In this document: piece by piece, positions 10,856 to 22,304 of the stretch | How positions within the stretch are numbered: position 1 is the stretch's first letter | How the letters are laid out: each line of letters begins with the position of its first letter | The notes under the pieces: generated by a model | Database searches by the model: none | The model's input: the letters and a program-made list of their open reading frames with translations, nothing else | What the model was told of the DNA's origin: nothing | Translations under genes and position numbers: made by a program | Source: Arion vulgaris | Taxonomy: Eukaryota; Mollusca; Gastropoda; Stylommatophora; Arionidae | Reading direction: 5' to 3' | DNA length: 64,000 nt | Assembly (NCBI GenBank): GCA_020796225.1 | Contig: CM036756.1 | Location: 53,114,363-53,178,362 of the forward strand

Positions 10856-13440
10856 TCTAACTACCATCTGTCTTAGAAAGCAGATAACCTCTAACTGGAT
10901 TGTACACCAACGTCATGCTAATAATTTAAATAATGTCTATACCATCTGTCTTAGAAAGCAGATAACCTCTAACTGGATTGTACACCAACGTCATGCTAAT
11001 AATTTAAATAATGTCTATACCATCTGTCTTAGAAAGCAGATAACCTCTAACTGGATTGTACACCAACGTCATGCTAATAATTTAAATAATGTCCATACCA
11101 TCTGTCTTAGAAAGCAGATAACCTCTAACTGGATTGTACACCAACGTCATGCTAATAATTTAAATAATGTCCATACCATCTGTCTTAGAAAGCAGATAAC
11201 CTCTAACTGGATTGTACACCAACGTCATGCTAATAATTTCTATATACCATCTGTCTTAGAAAGCAGATAACCTCTAACTGGATTGTACACCAACGTCATG
11301 CAAATAATTTCTATATACTATCTGTCTTAGAAAGCAGATAACCTCTAACTGGATTGTACACCAACGTCATGCAAATAATTTCTATATACCATCTGTCTTA
11401 GAAAGCAGATAACCTCTAACTGGATTGTACATCAACGTCATGCAAATAATGTCCATATACCATCTGTCTTAGAAAGCAGATAATCTCTAACTGGATTGTA
11501 CACCAACGTCATGTACACCAACGTCATGTACACCAACGTCATGTACACCAACGTCATGTACACCAACGTCATGCTAATAATTTAAATAATGTCCATACCA
11601 TCTGTCTTAGAAAGCAGATAACCTCTAACTGGATTGTACACCAACGTCATGCTAATAATTTAAATAATGTCCATACCATCTGTCTTACAAAGCAGATAAC
11701 CTCTAACTGGATTGTACACCAACGTCATGCTAATAATTTAAATAATGTCTATACCATCTGTCTTAGAAAGCAGATAACCTCTAACTGGATTGTACACCAA
11801 CGTCATGCTAATAATTTAAATAATGTCCATACCATCTGTCTTAGAAAGCAGATAACCTCTAACTGGATTGTACACCAACGTCATGCTAATAATTTAAATA
11901 ATGTCCATACCATCTGTCTTAGAAAGCAGATAACCTCTAACTGGATTGTACACCAACGTCATGCTAATAATTTAAATAATGTCTATACCATCTGTCTTAG
12001 AAAGCAGATAACCTCTAACTGGATTGTACACCAACGTCATGCTAATAATTTAAATAATGTCTATACCATCTGTCTTAGAAAGCAGATAACCTCTAACTGG
12101 ATTGTACACCAACGTCATGCAAATAATTTAAATAATGTCCATACCATCTGTCTTAGAAAGCAGATAATCTCTAACTGGATTGTACACCAACGTCATGCTA
12201 ATAATTTAAATAATGTCTATACCATCTGTCTTAGAAAGCAGATAACCTCTAACTGGATTGTACACCAACGTCATGCAAATAATTTAAATAATGTCCATAT
12301 ACCATCTGTCTTAGAAAGCAGATAACCTCTAACTGGATTGTACACCAACGTCATGCAAATAATTTAAATAATGTCCATACCATCTGTCTTAGAAAGCAGA
12401 TAACCTCTAACTGGATTGTACACCAACGTCATGCAAATAATTTCTATATACCATCTGTCTTAGAAAGCAGATAACCTCTAACTGGATTGTACACCAACGT
12501 CATGCAAATAATTTCTATATACTATCTGTCTTAGAAAGCAGATAACCTCTAACTGGATTGTACACCAACGTCATGCAAATAATTTAAATAATGTCTATAC
12601 CATCTGTCTTAGAAAGCAGATAACCTCTAACTGGATTGTACACCAACGTCATGCAAATAATTTAAATAATGTCTATACCATCTGTCTTAGAAAGCAGATA
12701 ATCTCTAACTGGATTGTACACCAACGTCATGTACACCAACGTCATGTACACCAACGTCATGTACACCAACGTCATGTACACCAACGTCATGCTAATAATT
12801 TAAATAATGTCCATACCATCTGTCTTAGAAAGCAGATAACCTCTAACTGGATTGTACACCAACGTCATGCTAATAATTTAAATAATGTCCATACCATCTG
12901 TCTTACAAAGCAGATAACCTCTAACTGGATTGTACACCAACGTCATGCTAATAATTTAAATAATGTCTATACCATCTGTCTTAGAAAGCAGATAACCTCT
13001 AACTGGATTGTACACCAACGTCATGCTAATAATTTAAATAATGTCTATACCATCTGTCTTAGAAAGCAGATAACCTCTAACTGGATTGTACACCAACGTC
13101 ATGCAAATAATTTAAATAATGTCCATATACCATCTGTCTTAGAAAGCAGATAACCTCTAACTGGATTGTACACCAACGTCATGCTAATAATTTAAATAAT
13201 GTCCATATACCATCTGTCTTAGAAAGCAGATAACCTCTAACTGGATTGTACACCAACGTCATGCAAATAATTTCTATATACCATCTGTCTTAGAAAGCAG
13301 ATAACCTCTAACTGGATTGTACACCAACGTCATGCAAATAATTTCTATATACCATCTGTCTTAGAAAGCAGATAACCTCTAACTGGATTGTACACCAACG
13401 TCATGCTAATAATGTCCATATACCATCTGTCTTAGAAAGC
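10850..13440. repeat. 78-bp minisatellite, about 33 copies, with higher-order duplication
   Basis: Units start accatctgtcttagaaagca and contain tggattgtacaccaacgtca. Some lack taaataatgtc and are about 68 bp. A 17-bp sub-unit (tgtacaccaacgtca plus tg) is repeated five times at 11498-11572 and again at 12716-12790. The cttacaa variant recurs at 11684 and 12902. Both pairs are 1218 bp apart, so about 1.2 kb of the array was duplicated. Confidence 0.96.
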
Positions 13441-13900
13441 TTCTAAACATCAAATGGCAAGACAAGATTCCTGATACCATGATCCTTGAACGAACTGGCC
13501 CGCCGAGTATCCACAGTACTCTAATGTAGTATAGATAGGCCGTGCATATCATGTAGTCGGCATGTCAGACAACTGACTACCCCTACATTTCCTCTATGAT
13601 GAAATAAAAAAAGGAATCAATCACATGACAGACACAAGAAACGTTTCAAAGACAACCTCAAGAACTGCCTACAAGCGTTTTGGCATAAATCCTGACATAT
13701 GCAAAGTCGTTGCTCACAATCATTTAATGTGGCACTTGACATTTCGTTAAGAATCAGTCACATACTGTCACAAGTCAGAGCTGCCACAAACAGAAAAAGA
13801 AAATCAAGCCAGGACGGACTTTTATTAAATCCCACCAACTAGTGCGGTCAAAATGTAATGTCCACAATATCAATGAACATTTGGAGCCTAAGTTGACCTT
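13441..13900. other. Single-copy DNA without a recognised gene
   Basis: No open frame of note and no element recognised. Confidence 0.4.
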
Positions 13901-13946
13901 GTTAGAAGTGTGATTTGTATATGCATATACAAATCCCACTTCTAAC
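13901..13946. repeat. 46-bp near-perfect palindrome
   Basis: Two 23-bp arms meet without spacer at tatgcata. The only mismatch is gtgtgattt against aaatcccac. The right arm overlaps the 13-bp target duplication of the neighbouring retroposon. It could be two fused terminal repeats of a small DNA element. Confidence 0.9.
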
Positions 13947-13950
13947 ATCT

Positions 13951-14328
13951 CTCTCTCTCTCTCTCTCTTTCTCTATGTTCACCTTTTAACTCCGAACGGA
14001 GCACAGGTCTTCAACAAACTTCGTCCAGCTCTTCCTCTCTCTTGCCATCTCTTCCATCTTTTTCCATGTTTTACCTATCCTTTTAATATCAGCTTCCAGC
14101 TCTCTTTTCATGTCTATATAGCCCTTCCCTAGTCCTCTTTCCCTGCAGGTTCCAAAAAATGCCTGTCTTGCAATTATTCCTGTTTGAAGTTGTTGGCTTA
14201 CTTTTTCTACGGGTGGAGGTAGCCAGCCCCAAATACCAACCCTCCTTAGTCGCCTCTTACGACATGCCTTGTAGGGCGCAGTGTTACAATTTGTTACTTC
14301 CCTTGTGGGCCCCGGCAACACACGGGAG
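13951..14328 (-). mobile_element. Internally deleted RTE-like LINE, non-autonomous, with 13-bp target duplication
   Basis: On the minus strand the element starts with a gccggggcccacaagggaag segment and ggcatgtcgtaagaggcgac, the 5' end of the LINE at 42049. It jumps after about 130 bp to gcaagacaggcat and ends with ELEADIKRIGKTWKKMEE and FVEDLCS, the 3' end of the same LINE. All endonuclease and polymerase sequence is missing. A (GA)n tail ends the copy. The 13-bp acttctaacatct lies on both sides (13938-13950 and 14329-14341), showing that the short form itself was retroposed. Confidence 0.88.
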
Positions 14329-14341
14329 ACTTCTAACATCT

Positions 14342-14880
14342 ACAAAGGATAAAATTACAAGTAGTGTGGACGACCAACATAAGGATTTACTTCATCTTTC
14401 TATTCTTTCTGTGGAATCAGAATGGCTCAGTGGCAGAGACCTGGATTCGAACAGCTGTGATTAGTGCTCATGTTCAGATACAATCGATATCAACAGAAAA
14501 TGCATGAAGCTGATGTGTAAGAGTAAAACAAAATGAGAATGGGAGAGTATGTATGGGGGTACACTGAGTGCGCAGAAGAAATTGATTTTTTTTAAACACG
14601 TCCGGTTTATTGTTGTCGTGCAGAGGCGTGGAAAGTTGTACGTGTTGGGAAGGAAGCATGAACGTGCGTGCTGTCTTCGCTCCAGTTCACTTATGTCTAT
14701 ACTTGTGACATGCAGATCTATTCTGACGAGTATTGCTTGGCACAAGTGCGTCCCATTGTAAAGGATGTTTATGCACAGGGGAATTAGTGTTCCATTGGTA
14801 AGTAACCGTGTCCCATGTAAAGTCACAATATTAAGATAAAAAATCAATATATCAAGTTTAATCTAGTATTCTTCTTCTTT
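14342..14880. other. Single-copy DNA with a tRNA-like head fragment
   Basis: At 14423-14440 aatggctcagtggcagagac fits an RNA polymerase III A box, followed by ggattcgaac, resembling a shortened T-loop/B-box. This may be a SINE head remnant. Otherwise nothing is recognised. Confidence 0.35.
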
Positions 14881-15116
14881 TGTCGTCACACCGCTACCGG
14901 GTTTCTGCCCAGTGTCGTGGTTTTCTGTTTTTGTCTTGCGCTGTACTGGTGGCTTAGCTGCTTGTTATTTTTGCTCTTTAGCAGGATTCTGCTATGTCAT
15001 CTAACCGTCTTTTTCGTGGTTTTCCTCTCGCCATCTTTCCTGATGTTCTATTGTAGAAGACTCTGTATACTTTGGAGTTTGAATGCATTCTTATCAAGTT
15101 GTCAAACTACTTCATT
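14881..15116. other. Pyrimidine/T-rich single-copy DNA
   Basis: No gene recognised; leads into the 67-bp array. Confidence 0.35.
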
Positions 15117-18100
15117 CTTTGTTTCTCAATGTAATTCAAGCAAGGTTATGTGCCAACTTTCTTTCTTATGTTGATGTTGGTGGCTTTGTTTCTCAATGTA
15201 ATTCAAGCAAGGTTCTGTGCCAACTTTCTTTCTTATGTTGATGTTGGTGGCTTTGTTTCTCAATGTAATTCAAGCAAGGTTCTGTGCCAACTTTCTTCTT
15301 ATGTTGATGTTGGTGACTTTGTTTCTCAATGTAATCCAAGCAAGGTTTTGTGCCAACTTTCTTTCTTATGTTGATGTTGGTGGCTTTGTTTCTCAATGTA
15401 ATTCAAGCAAGGTTCTGTGCCAACTTTCTTTCTTATGCTGATGTTGGTGACTTTGTTTCTCAATGTAATTCAAGCAAGGTTCTGTCCAACTTTCTTTCTT
15501 ATGTTGATGTTGGTGGCTTTGTTTCTCAATCTAATTCAAGCAAGGTTCTGTGCCAACTTTCTTTCTTATGTTGATGTTGGTGGCTTTGTTTCTCAATGTA
15601 ATTCAAGCAAGGTTCTGTGCCAACTTTCTTTCTTATGTTGATGTTGGTGGCTTTGTTTCTCAATGTAATCCAAGCAAGGTTTTGTGCCAACTTTCTTTCT
15701 TATGTTGATGTTGGTGGCTTTGTTTCTCAATGTAATTCAAGCAAGGTTCTGTGCCAACTTTCTTTCTTATGCTGATGTTGGTGACTTTGTTTCTCAATGT
15801 AATTCAAGCAAGGTTCTGTGCCAACTTTCTTTCTTATGTTGATGTTGGTGGCTTTGTTTCTCAATGTAATCTAAGCAAGGTTTTGTGCCAACTTTCTTTC
15901 TTATGCTGATGTTGGTGACTTTGTTTCTCAATGTAATTCAAGCAAGGTTCTGTGCCAACTTTCTTTCTTATGCTGATGTTGGTGACTTTGTTTCTCAATG
16001 TAATTCAAGCAAGGTTCTGTGCCAACTTTCTTTCTTATGCTGATGTTGGTGGCTTTGTTTCTCAATGTAATTCAAGCAAGGTTCTGTGCCAACTTTCTTT
16101 CTTATGTTGATGTTGGTGGCTTTGTTTCTCAATGTAATCCAAGCAAGGTTTTGTGCCAACTTTCTTTCTTATGCTGATGTTGGTGACTTTGTTTCTCAAT
16201 GTAATTCAAGCAAGGTTCTGTGCCAACTTACTTTCTTATGTTGATGTTGGTGGCTTTGTTTCTCAATGTAATTCAAGCAAGGTTCTGTACCAACTTTCTT
16301 TCTTATGCTGATGTTGGTGACTTTGTTTCTCAATGTAATTCAAGCAAGATTCTGTGCCAACTTTCTTTCTTATGCTGATGTTGGTGACTTTGTTTCTCAA
16401 TGTAATTCAAGCAAGGTTATGTGCCAACTTTCTTTCTTATGCTGATGTTGGTGACTTTGTTTCTCAATGTAATTCAAGCAAGGTTCTGTGCCAACTTTCT
16501 TTCTTATGTTGATGTTGGTGGCTTTGTTTCTCAATGTAATCCAAGCAAGGTTTTGTGCCAACTTTCTTTCTTATGTTGATGTTGGTGGCTTTGTTTCTCA
16601 ATGTAATTCAAGCAAGGTTCTGTGCCAACTTTCTTTCTTATGCTGATGTTGGTGACTTTGTTTCTCAATGTAATTCAAGCAAGTTCTGTGCCAACTTTCT
16701 TTCTTATGCTGATGTTGGTGGCTTTGTTTCTCAATGTAATTCAAGCAAGGTTCTGTGCCAACTTTCTTTCTTATGTTGATGTTGGTGGCTTTGTTTCTCA
16801 ATGTAATCCAAGCAAGGTTTTGTGCCAACTTTCTTTCTTATGCTGATGTTGGTGACTTTGTTTCTCAATGTAATTCAAGCAAGGTTCTGTGCCAACTTAC
16901 TTTCTTATGTTGATGTTGGTGGCTTTGTTTCTCAATGTAATCCAAGCAAGGTTTTGTGCCAACTTTCTTTCTTATGCTGATGTTGGTGACTTTGTTTCTC
17001 AATGTAATTCAAGCAAGGTTCTGTGCCAACTTACTTTCTTATGTTGATGTTGGTGGCTTTGTTTCTCAATGTAATTCAAGCAAGGTTCTGTACCAACTTT
17101 CTTTCTTATGCTGATGTTGGTGACTTTGTTTCTCAATGTAATTCAAGCAAGGTTCTGTGCCAACTTTCTTTCTTATGTTGATGTTGGTGGCTTTGTTTCT
17201 CAATGTAATTCAAGCAAGGTTCTGTGCCAACTTTCTTTCTTATGTTGATGTTGGTGACTTTGTTTCTCAATGTAATTCAAGCAAGGTTCTGTACCAACTT
17301 TCTTTCTTATGTTGATGTTGGTGACTTTGTTTCTCAATGTAATTCAAGCAAGGTTCTGTGCCAACTTTCATTCTTATGCTGATGTTGGTGACTTTGTTTC
17401 TCAATGTAATTCAAGCAAGGTTCTGTGCCAACTTTCTTTCTTATGCTGATGTTGGTGACTTTGTTTCTCAATGTAATTCAAGCAAGGTTCTGTGCCAACT
17501 TTCTTTCTTATGCTGATGTTGGTGACTTTGTTTCTCAATGTAATTCAAGCAAGGTTCTGTGCCAACTTTCTTTCTTATGTTGATGTTGGTGGCTTTGTTT
17601 CTCAATGTAATTCAAGCAAGGTTCTGTGCCAACTTTCTTTCTTATGTTGATGTTGGTGGCTTTGTTTCTCAATGTAATCCAAGCAAGGTTTTGTGCCAAC
17701 TTTCTTTCTTATGCTGATGTTGGTGACTTTGTTTCTCAATGTAATTCAAGCAAGGTTCTGTGCCAACTTTCTTTCTTATGTTGATGTTGGTGGCTTTGTT
17801 TCTCAATGTAATTCAAGCAAGGTTCTGTGCCAACTTTCTTCTTATGTTGATGTTGGTGACTTTGTTTCTCAATGTAATTCAAGCAAGGTTCTGTGCCAAC
17901 TTTCATTCTTATGCTGATGTTGGTGACTTTGTTTCTCAATGTAATTCAAGCAAGGTTCTGTGCCAACTTTCTTTCTTATGCTGATGTTGGTGACTTTGTT
18001 TCTCAATGTAATTCAAGCAAGGTTCTTGCCAACTTTCTTTCTTATGCTGATGTTGGTGACTTTGTTTCTCAATGTAATTCAAGCAAGGTTCTGTGCCAAC

Positions 18101-18457
18101 TTTCTTTCTTATGTTGATGTTGGTGGCTTTGTTTCTCAATGTAATTCAAGCAAGGTTCTGTGCCAACTTTCTTTCTTATGTTGATGTTGGTGGCTTTGTT
18201 TCTCAATGTAATCCAAGCAAGGTTTTGTGCCAACTTTCTTTCTTATGCTGATGTTGGTGACTTTGTTTCTCAATGTAATTCAAGCAAGGTTCTGTGCCAA
18301 CTTTCTTTCTTATGTTGATGTTGGTGGCTTTGTTTCTCAATGTAATTCAAGCAAGGTTCTGTGCCAACTTTCTTTCTTATGTTGATGTTGGTGACTTTGT
18401 TTCTCAATGTAATTCAAGCAAGGTTCTGTGCCAACTTTCTTTCTTATGCTGATGTTG
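15117..18457. repeat. 67-bp minisatellite, about 50 copies
   Basis: Units contain tttgtttctcaatgtaattc and aagcaaggttctgtgccaac. Diagnostic variants (gttgatgttggtggc, gctgatgttggtgac, atccaagcaaggtttt) recur in blocks, which points to multi-unit duplications. Because 67 is not a multiple of three, open frames of 67-76 codons simply cross three units. A few units carry 1-bp deletions (for example 15485, 16684, 18024). Confidence 0.97.
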
Positions 18458-18735
18458 GTATATTATCTAGTATATATCTAATATAATTTACAACATTGCT
18501 ATAGCGTGAACAATTTCTAGATACAGTGAAAGTAGGAAGATCATTCAAACTCTAATGATAGGATATGACGTTGACACGCGGTTAAAGTTCAAGGTGACGT
18601 AAGAAGGGCTTCATTCATTTTTGCTACAGAAGTTTCAATAAACTTATACTAAGCATCTAAGAACCAAAGGCCAATTAATCAACTTACCATGCCTAGAGTA
18701 CTAACCAGTCCAGTTCTGCACTACACATTTGACTA
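18458..18735. other. Single-copy spacer
   Basis: No gene or element recognised between the 67-bp array and the transposon. Confidence 0.4.
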
Positions 18736-20793
18736 TAGTGCGTTTACAAATGTTTGTCCCGGTTTAAAAATCTATAACTCTGCAACCATTTCAACTACGA
18801 TGATGAAATTTGCTTACAAACTTGAAATATGAATGACCAAACAAAAAAATGTTTGTCTTGTAGATTGTACAGCTTATTTCCATGTTTGTTTATATAGGGT
18901 ATATAAAACTCTTGTCAGTGTAAAGGACACATTTTTAAAGATTTTACAGCTTCACACCCAAACTTCTGTGGTCAACAACATATTTTCTCGTGTGCACGTT
19001 TTTTTTTGCCGTTTAGAAGCTGGTGTTACACTTGAACGGATATGCTCAGAGGTAAAGTCTATACCAATACAGGCAGTGGGTGAGTTTACCAGAAACCATT
19101 TACCAGAAACGTTGGATGATTCTTGCTATATTACAGAATGGGATTGAAAATGAAATTCTGGACACTTCAAAGCATTGCAATGAAGCTGTACTTATATTTT
19201 AGTCGAGAAGCTGATCGTGGAAGACTTTATCAATCTATTTTAAACCCCGAAAATAGAACAGTGCATGCTTTGGGTTTGTGTAAACGGTCATTTCGTCGAT
19301 GGATACATGAATCAAGAATAAACCCTCCAAACAATAAGCAAATAGCCGGTAGAAAGTCAATTGTAGATAGCTTTGACAAGGAGGTTATACGACGAGCAAT
19401 TGTGAAAATGTTGGATTGCAAAGAAACAGTGACTGTAAGAAAGCTGCAGACTTGTTTAAGAAGGAACAATGACATTGAGTTATCTAAATGTACGTTGTGG
19501 AAAGTTATGACATTAGGCTTCACCTTTAGAAAGTATACGAGTGGAAGGAATATTATTTGCGAGCAGCCGCATTTAGTAGTCATGAGAAGCAAGTACCTAC
19601 GTGAAGTAAGAGAAATGCGCAGAGAAAGTTATGATATTGTGTATTTGAATGAAACATGGATCAATGCACATCACGCCAATGCAAAGGAATGGCAGTCAGT
19701 AGATGGAAGGATAAAGCGATAGGTACCAAGTAGTAAAGGACAACGTTTAGTCATAGCCCACGGTGGTAGTAGACATAATGGGTTATTGCAGAATGCTGAA
19801 CTCGTTTTCGTTTCAAAGTCTACAGACAATAGGGATTATCACGCAGAGATGAATGACCAAATATTTAGAAATTGGCTCGAGAAAATAGTTCTTCCATCTT
19901 TAGATAGACCATCTTGTCTCATAATGGACAATGCATCATATCACAATGTTATATCACAAGAAGACAAAATACCTACGACATCGAGTACAAAAGACGCAAT
20001 AAAGATGTGGCTCATCAGAGAAAATATTCCGTTCAATGAAACTTACTTCAAACCAGAATTGTTGTCCTTGTAAAGCAGACACAAAAGTCAAAGAAATTTC
20101 AAACTGACAAGTTGATAGAGGAGCATGATCATAGGTGTTTGAGACTTCCACCGTACCATTCACATTTAAACCAAATAGAACTTGTGTGGGCTAAAGTTAA
20201 AGGAGAAGTGGCAGCTGAAAATACTACATTCAAATTGTCTGACGTCAAGATACTAACCCACGCTGCGCTATCAAATGTTGATAAAGCTTACTGGATAAAA
20301 TGTGAGGACCATGTCTTGAAAGAAGAAGATGAATATTGGAGAAAGGATTGTTTGCATTTAATTCAACCTAGAACAGTCATCAATCTACTGGACTCGTCCG
20401 ACACAGAATAAGGTTATAAATATATTATTGTCATACTCCAGTCATTTTCTATTTTATAATTCTTCCATGTGTCTATGCTAATTATATGTCTATGTTAATT
20501 ATATACATGGCACCCATCACTGTATGAATAGGGATCCGCCTTTGATGACATCCTTAACCTATATGAAGTGTATCACTGTAAAATTAGTTCTTTTGCATAG
20601 CTTTGCTAAAGTTTTCGCAAAACATCAAAGAAATTCGCCGATATGCAAAATCTGAGCTGCATTTCGACCTGTCAACGACATATTCCTTTGGTCATCGTAA
20701 ATATAAGACTGCATGCAACATTTCAAATCAATACAATAGATACTTTTTGAGTAAATTGAACTTGACTGAGGGCAAACATTTGTAAACGGACTA
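18736..20793 (+). mobile_element. Tc1/mariner-superfamily DNA transposon, copy 1 (2058 bp)
   Basis: Terminal inverted repeats lie at 18733-18758 and 20771-20796. They share ctatagt, cgtttacaaatgtttg and a closing c, with two mismatches in 26 bp. TA dinucleotides sit immediately outside both ends (18734-18735 and 20794-20795), the expected TA target duplication. The element encloses one broken transposase gene. The outer context is cTA...TAg, the same as in copy 2. Confidence 0.85.
19138..20411 (+). pseudogene. DDE transposase, copy 1 (inactive)
   Basis: A DDE_3/IS630-Tc1-mariner-type transposase would cut and join the element's ends in the nucleus. The reconstructed length is 424 residues, the same as copy 2. 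The start is chosen at MGLKMKF because it aligns with MSLKCKF of copy 2. Residues 1-110 are a helix-turn-helix-like DNA-binding region (ALGLCKRSFRRWI). The catalytic region has three damages. The first Asp is Asn (VYLNETWINAHH, codon 19648-19650, where copy 2 has D). An in-frame TAG lies at 19720-19722. A 1-bp loss near 20068 shifts the frame. The second Asp is in MDNASYHN (19927) and the Glu in HLNQIELVW (20178). The C-terminus is acidic (LLDSSDTE). Confidence 0.88.
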
Positions 20794-21480
20794 TAGATGA
20801 CATATTTCATATCCTGATATTAATTATTACAGACTTTCTATTTGTCCTACTATAGGAAACTACGAACAAAGTTCTTTATGATGTAAAACCTGCATCAAAT
20901 TTATGAATTGTTCAGTTTTGAAGTACATCACATGGTTAATCGCTAACTATTTATTGCGTGTGAACAACGGGGAGTTTCGAATTTTCTTTAGTAATAGGTT
21001 TCACTTGTGCTGTACTAAATTAATTTGAACTAAAATAAACTTAATTTTGAACATGTTCAGCAAAAATATGTGGCGCAGCTTTATTTTGAAAATATTGAGT
21101 TAAAGACTAAGAAGTTTTAGTTAGAACATGACAAAAAAATAGGAGAGCCATTTAAAACATTGGTTGCAGACCTTAGATATCAAACGCTGCGGGATCGCGA
21201 GAGAGAGAGAGAGATATCAAACGCTTGAGTATGTTGAATAGATTTGACAAATACCAAATGATCTGATCAAAATTCGTATTGTAAAACTATTAACTTGTAT
21301 TTGTAAGCGTCGTTCTTGTAAAGTGGTTAAATATATCATCAGATCTAAGGCCAAAACAAAGTTCTTAGTTTATTTGGTTTGTTTCGATCGTTCTTCTTGG
21401 CTGTTTTGATCATTCTTATTGTGATGTATAAGCAGCCTTTGCCAAGTATGAATAGAACGTTGCGCCCCACTTAGCTCCCT
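20794..21480. other. AT-rich single-copy DNA
   Basis: No gene recognised. A short gagagagagagaga run lies near 21198-21212. Confidence 0.4.
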
Positions 21481-21579
21481 ACATGGGTAGGAAAAGCGCA
21501 TCCGGTGCGTTTCCGCGTTTTCGGCCTTCGAAAATGTTCGAGTCTGCCATGCCGGCAGTCAAACACTTTCCAGACATCG

Positions 21580-21793
21580 TGAGTACCTTTCTCGTTAATG
21601 ATCCATTTATCGCCGTATATTTGGGCTTGGATCTACACCAAAGAGCCTTTTGTACTTTGCAACCTTTTTGACAAAGCGCGGCGAACCTTTTTGCATTGTA
21701 TGAGGATCACTCTTTAATGATCTTTTAACGCCGTATATTTTGGCTTCGATCTACGCCAAAGAGCATTTACTACTTTGCAAATGTTTCTGACTG
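21580..21793. repeat. Diverged direct repeat of about 95 bp
   Basis: The segments at 21590-21672 and 21708-21792 share cgccgtatatttgggcttgg-type sequence, gatctac-ccaaagagc and tactttgcaa. They are about 85% alike by eye and separated by about 35 bp. Confidence 0.75.
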
Positions 21794-21929
21794 GGTGTGG
21801 TCACTCCAAAGTTCTTAGTCTTTATTTGTGTTAATGTGACAAATTGCTTTAGCTTTAATTATATACTCTCTAGCCAGGTCTGATCTTGCAGGTCATTTAA
21901 GTCTTGAAAGTGCTGAAGTATTTGTTTGG

Positions 21930-22140
21930 GTGTTTCGAGTTCCTGTAGTGCATGGTATACAAGAGACATGGACATTGTACAGACTCACAAGAAGACTAAA
22001 TTACTTCCACACAAACTGTTTACGCAGAGTAGACAAAATAAAGTGGCAGTATAACATTTCAAGATACCGAAATCCTCTAAGGGTCAACATTCCATGTACA
22101 CATATTGCTGAAGGTTGTCTAGTTTGGAGGTGAGATGGGT
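21930..22140 (+). pseudogene. LINE C-terminal fragment
   Basis: The plus strand reads ETWTLYRRL-like (ETWTLYRLTRRLNYFHT), then CLRRVDKIKWQ, the SETWTLYxxxxRxLNxFHTxCLRRxxxIKWQ pattern of the same LINE family as the fragment at 575-1590. It is truncated upstream and decays within 70 residues. The 47-bp array starts about 170 bp downstream. Confidence 0.72.
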
Positions 22141-22304
22141 CAATCCCGTTGCTCGGGAATGCCCTATAAACGCATCCAGAAACAGATGGTATACCACGGT
22201 TAGGTGTGGGAAAAGGACATCTTTGGGGACGGAATAGACGTCTATGTTGTTTCGATTTAGACACCCAGTGGTAGAACTGTTTTTGCCCAAGATCGCCACA
22301 TGTG
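22141..22304. other. Spacer before the 47-bp array
   Basis: Unassigned; possibly LINE-derived. Confidence 0.3.

Noticed and set aside
18833..19147. Separate 104-codon gene upstream of the transposase
   Set aside because: Lies inside the transposon's 5' region, has no recognised domain and no counterpart in copy 2.
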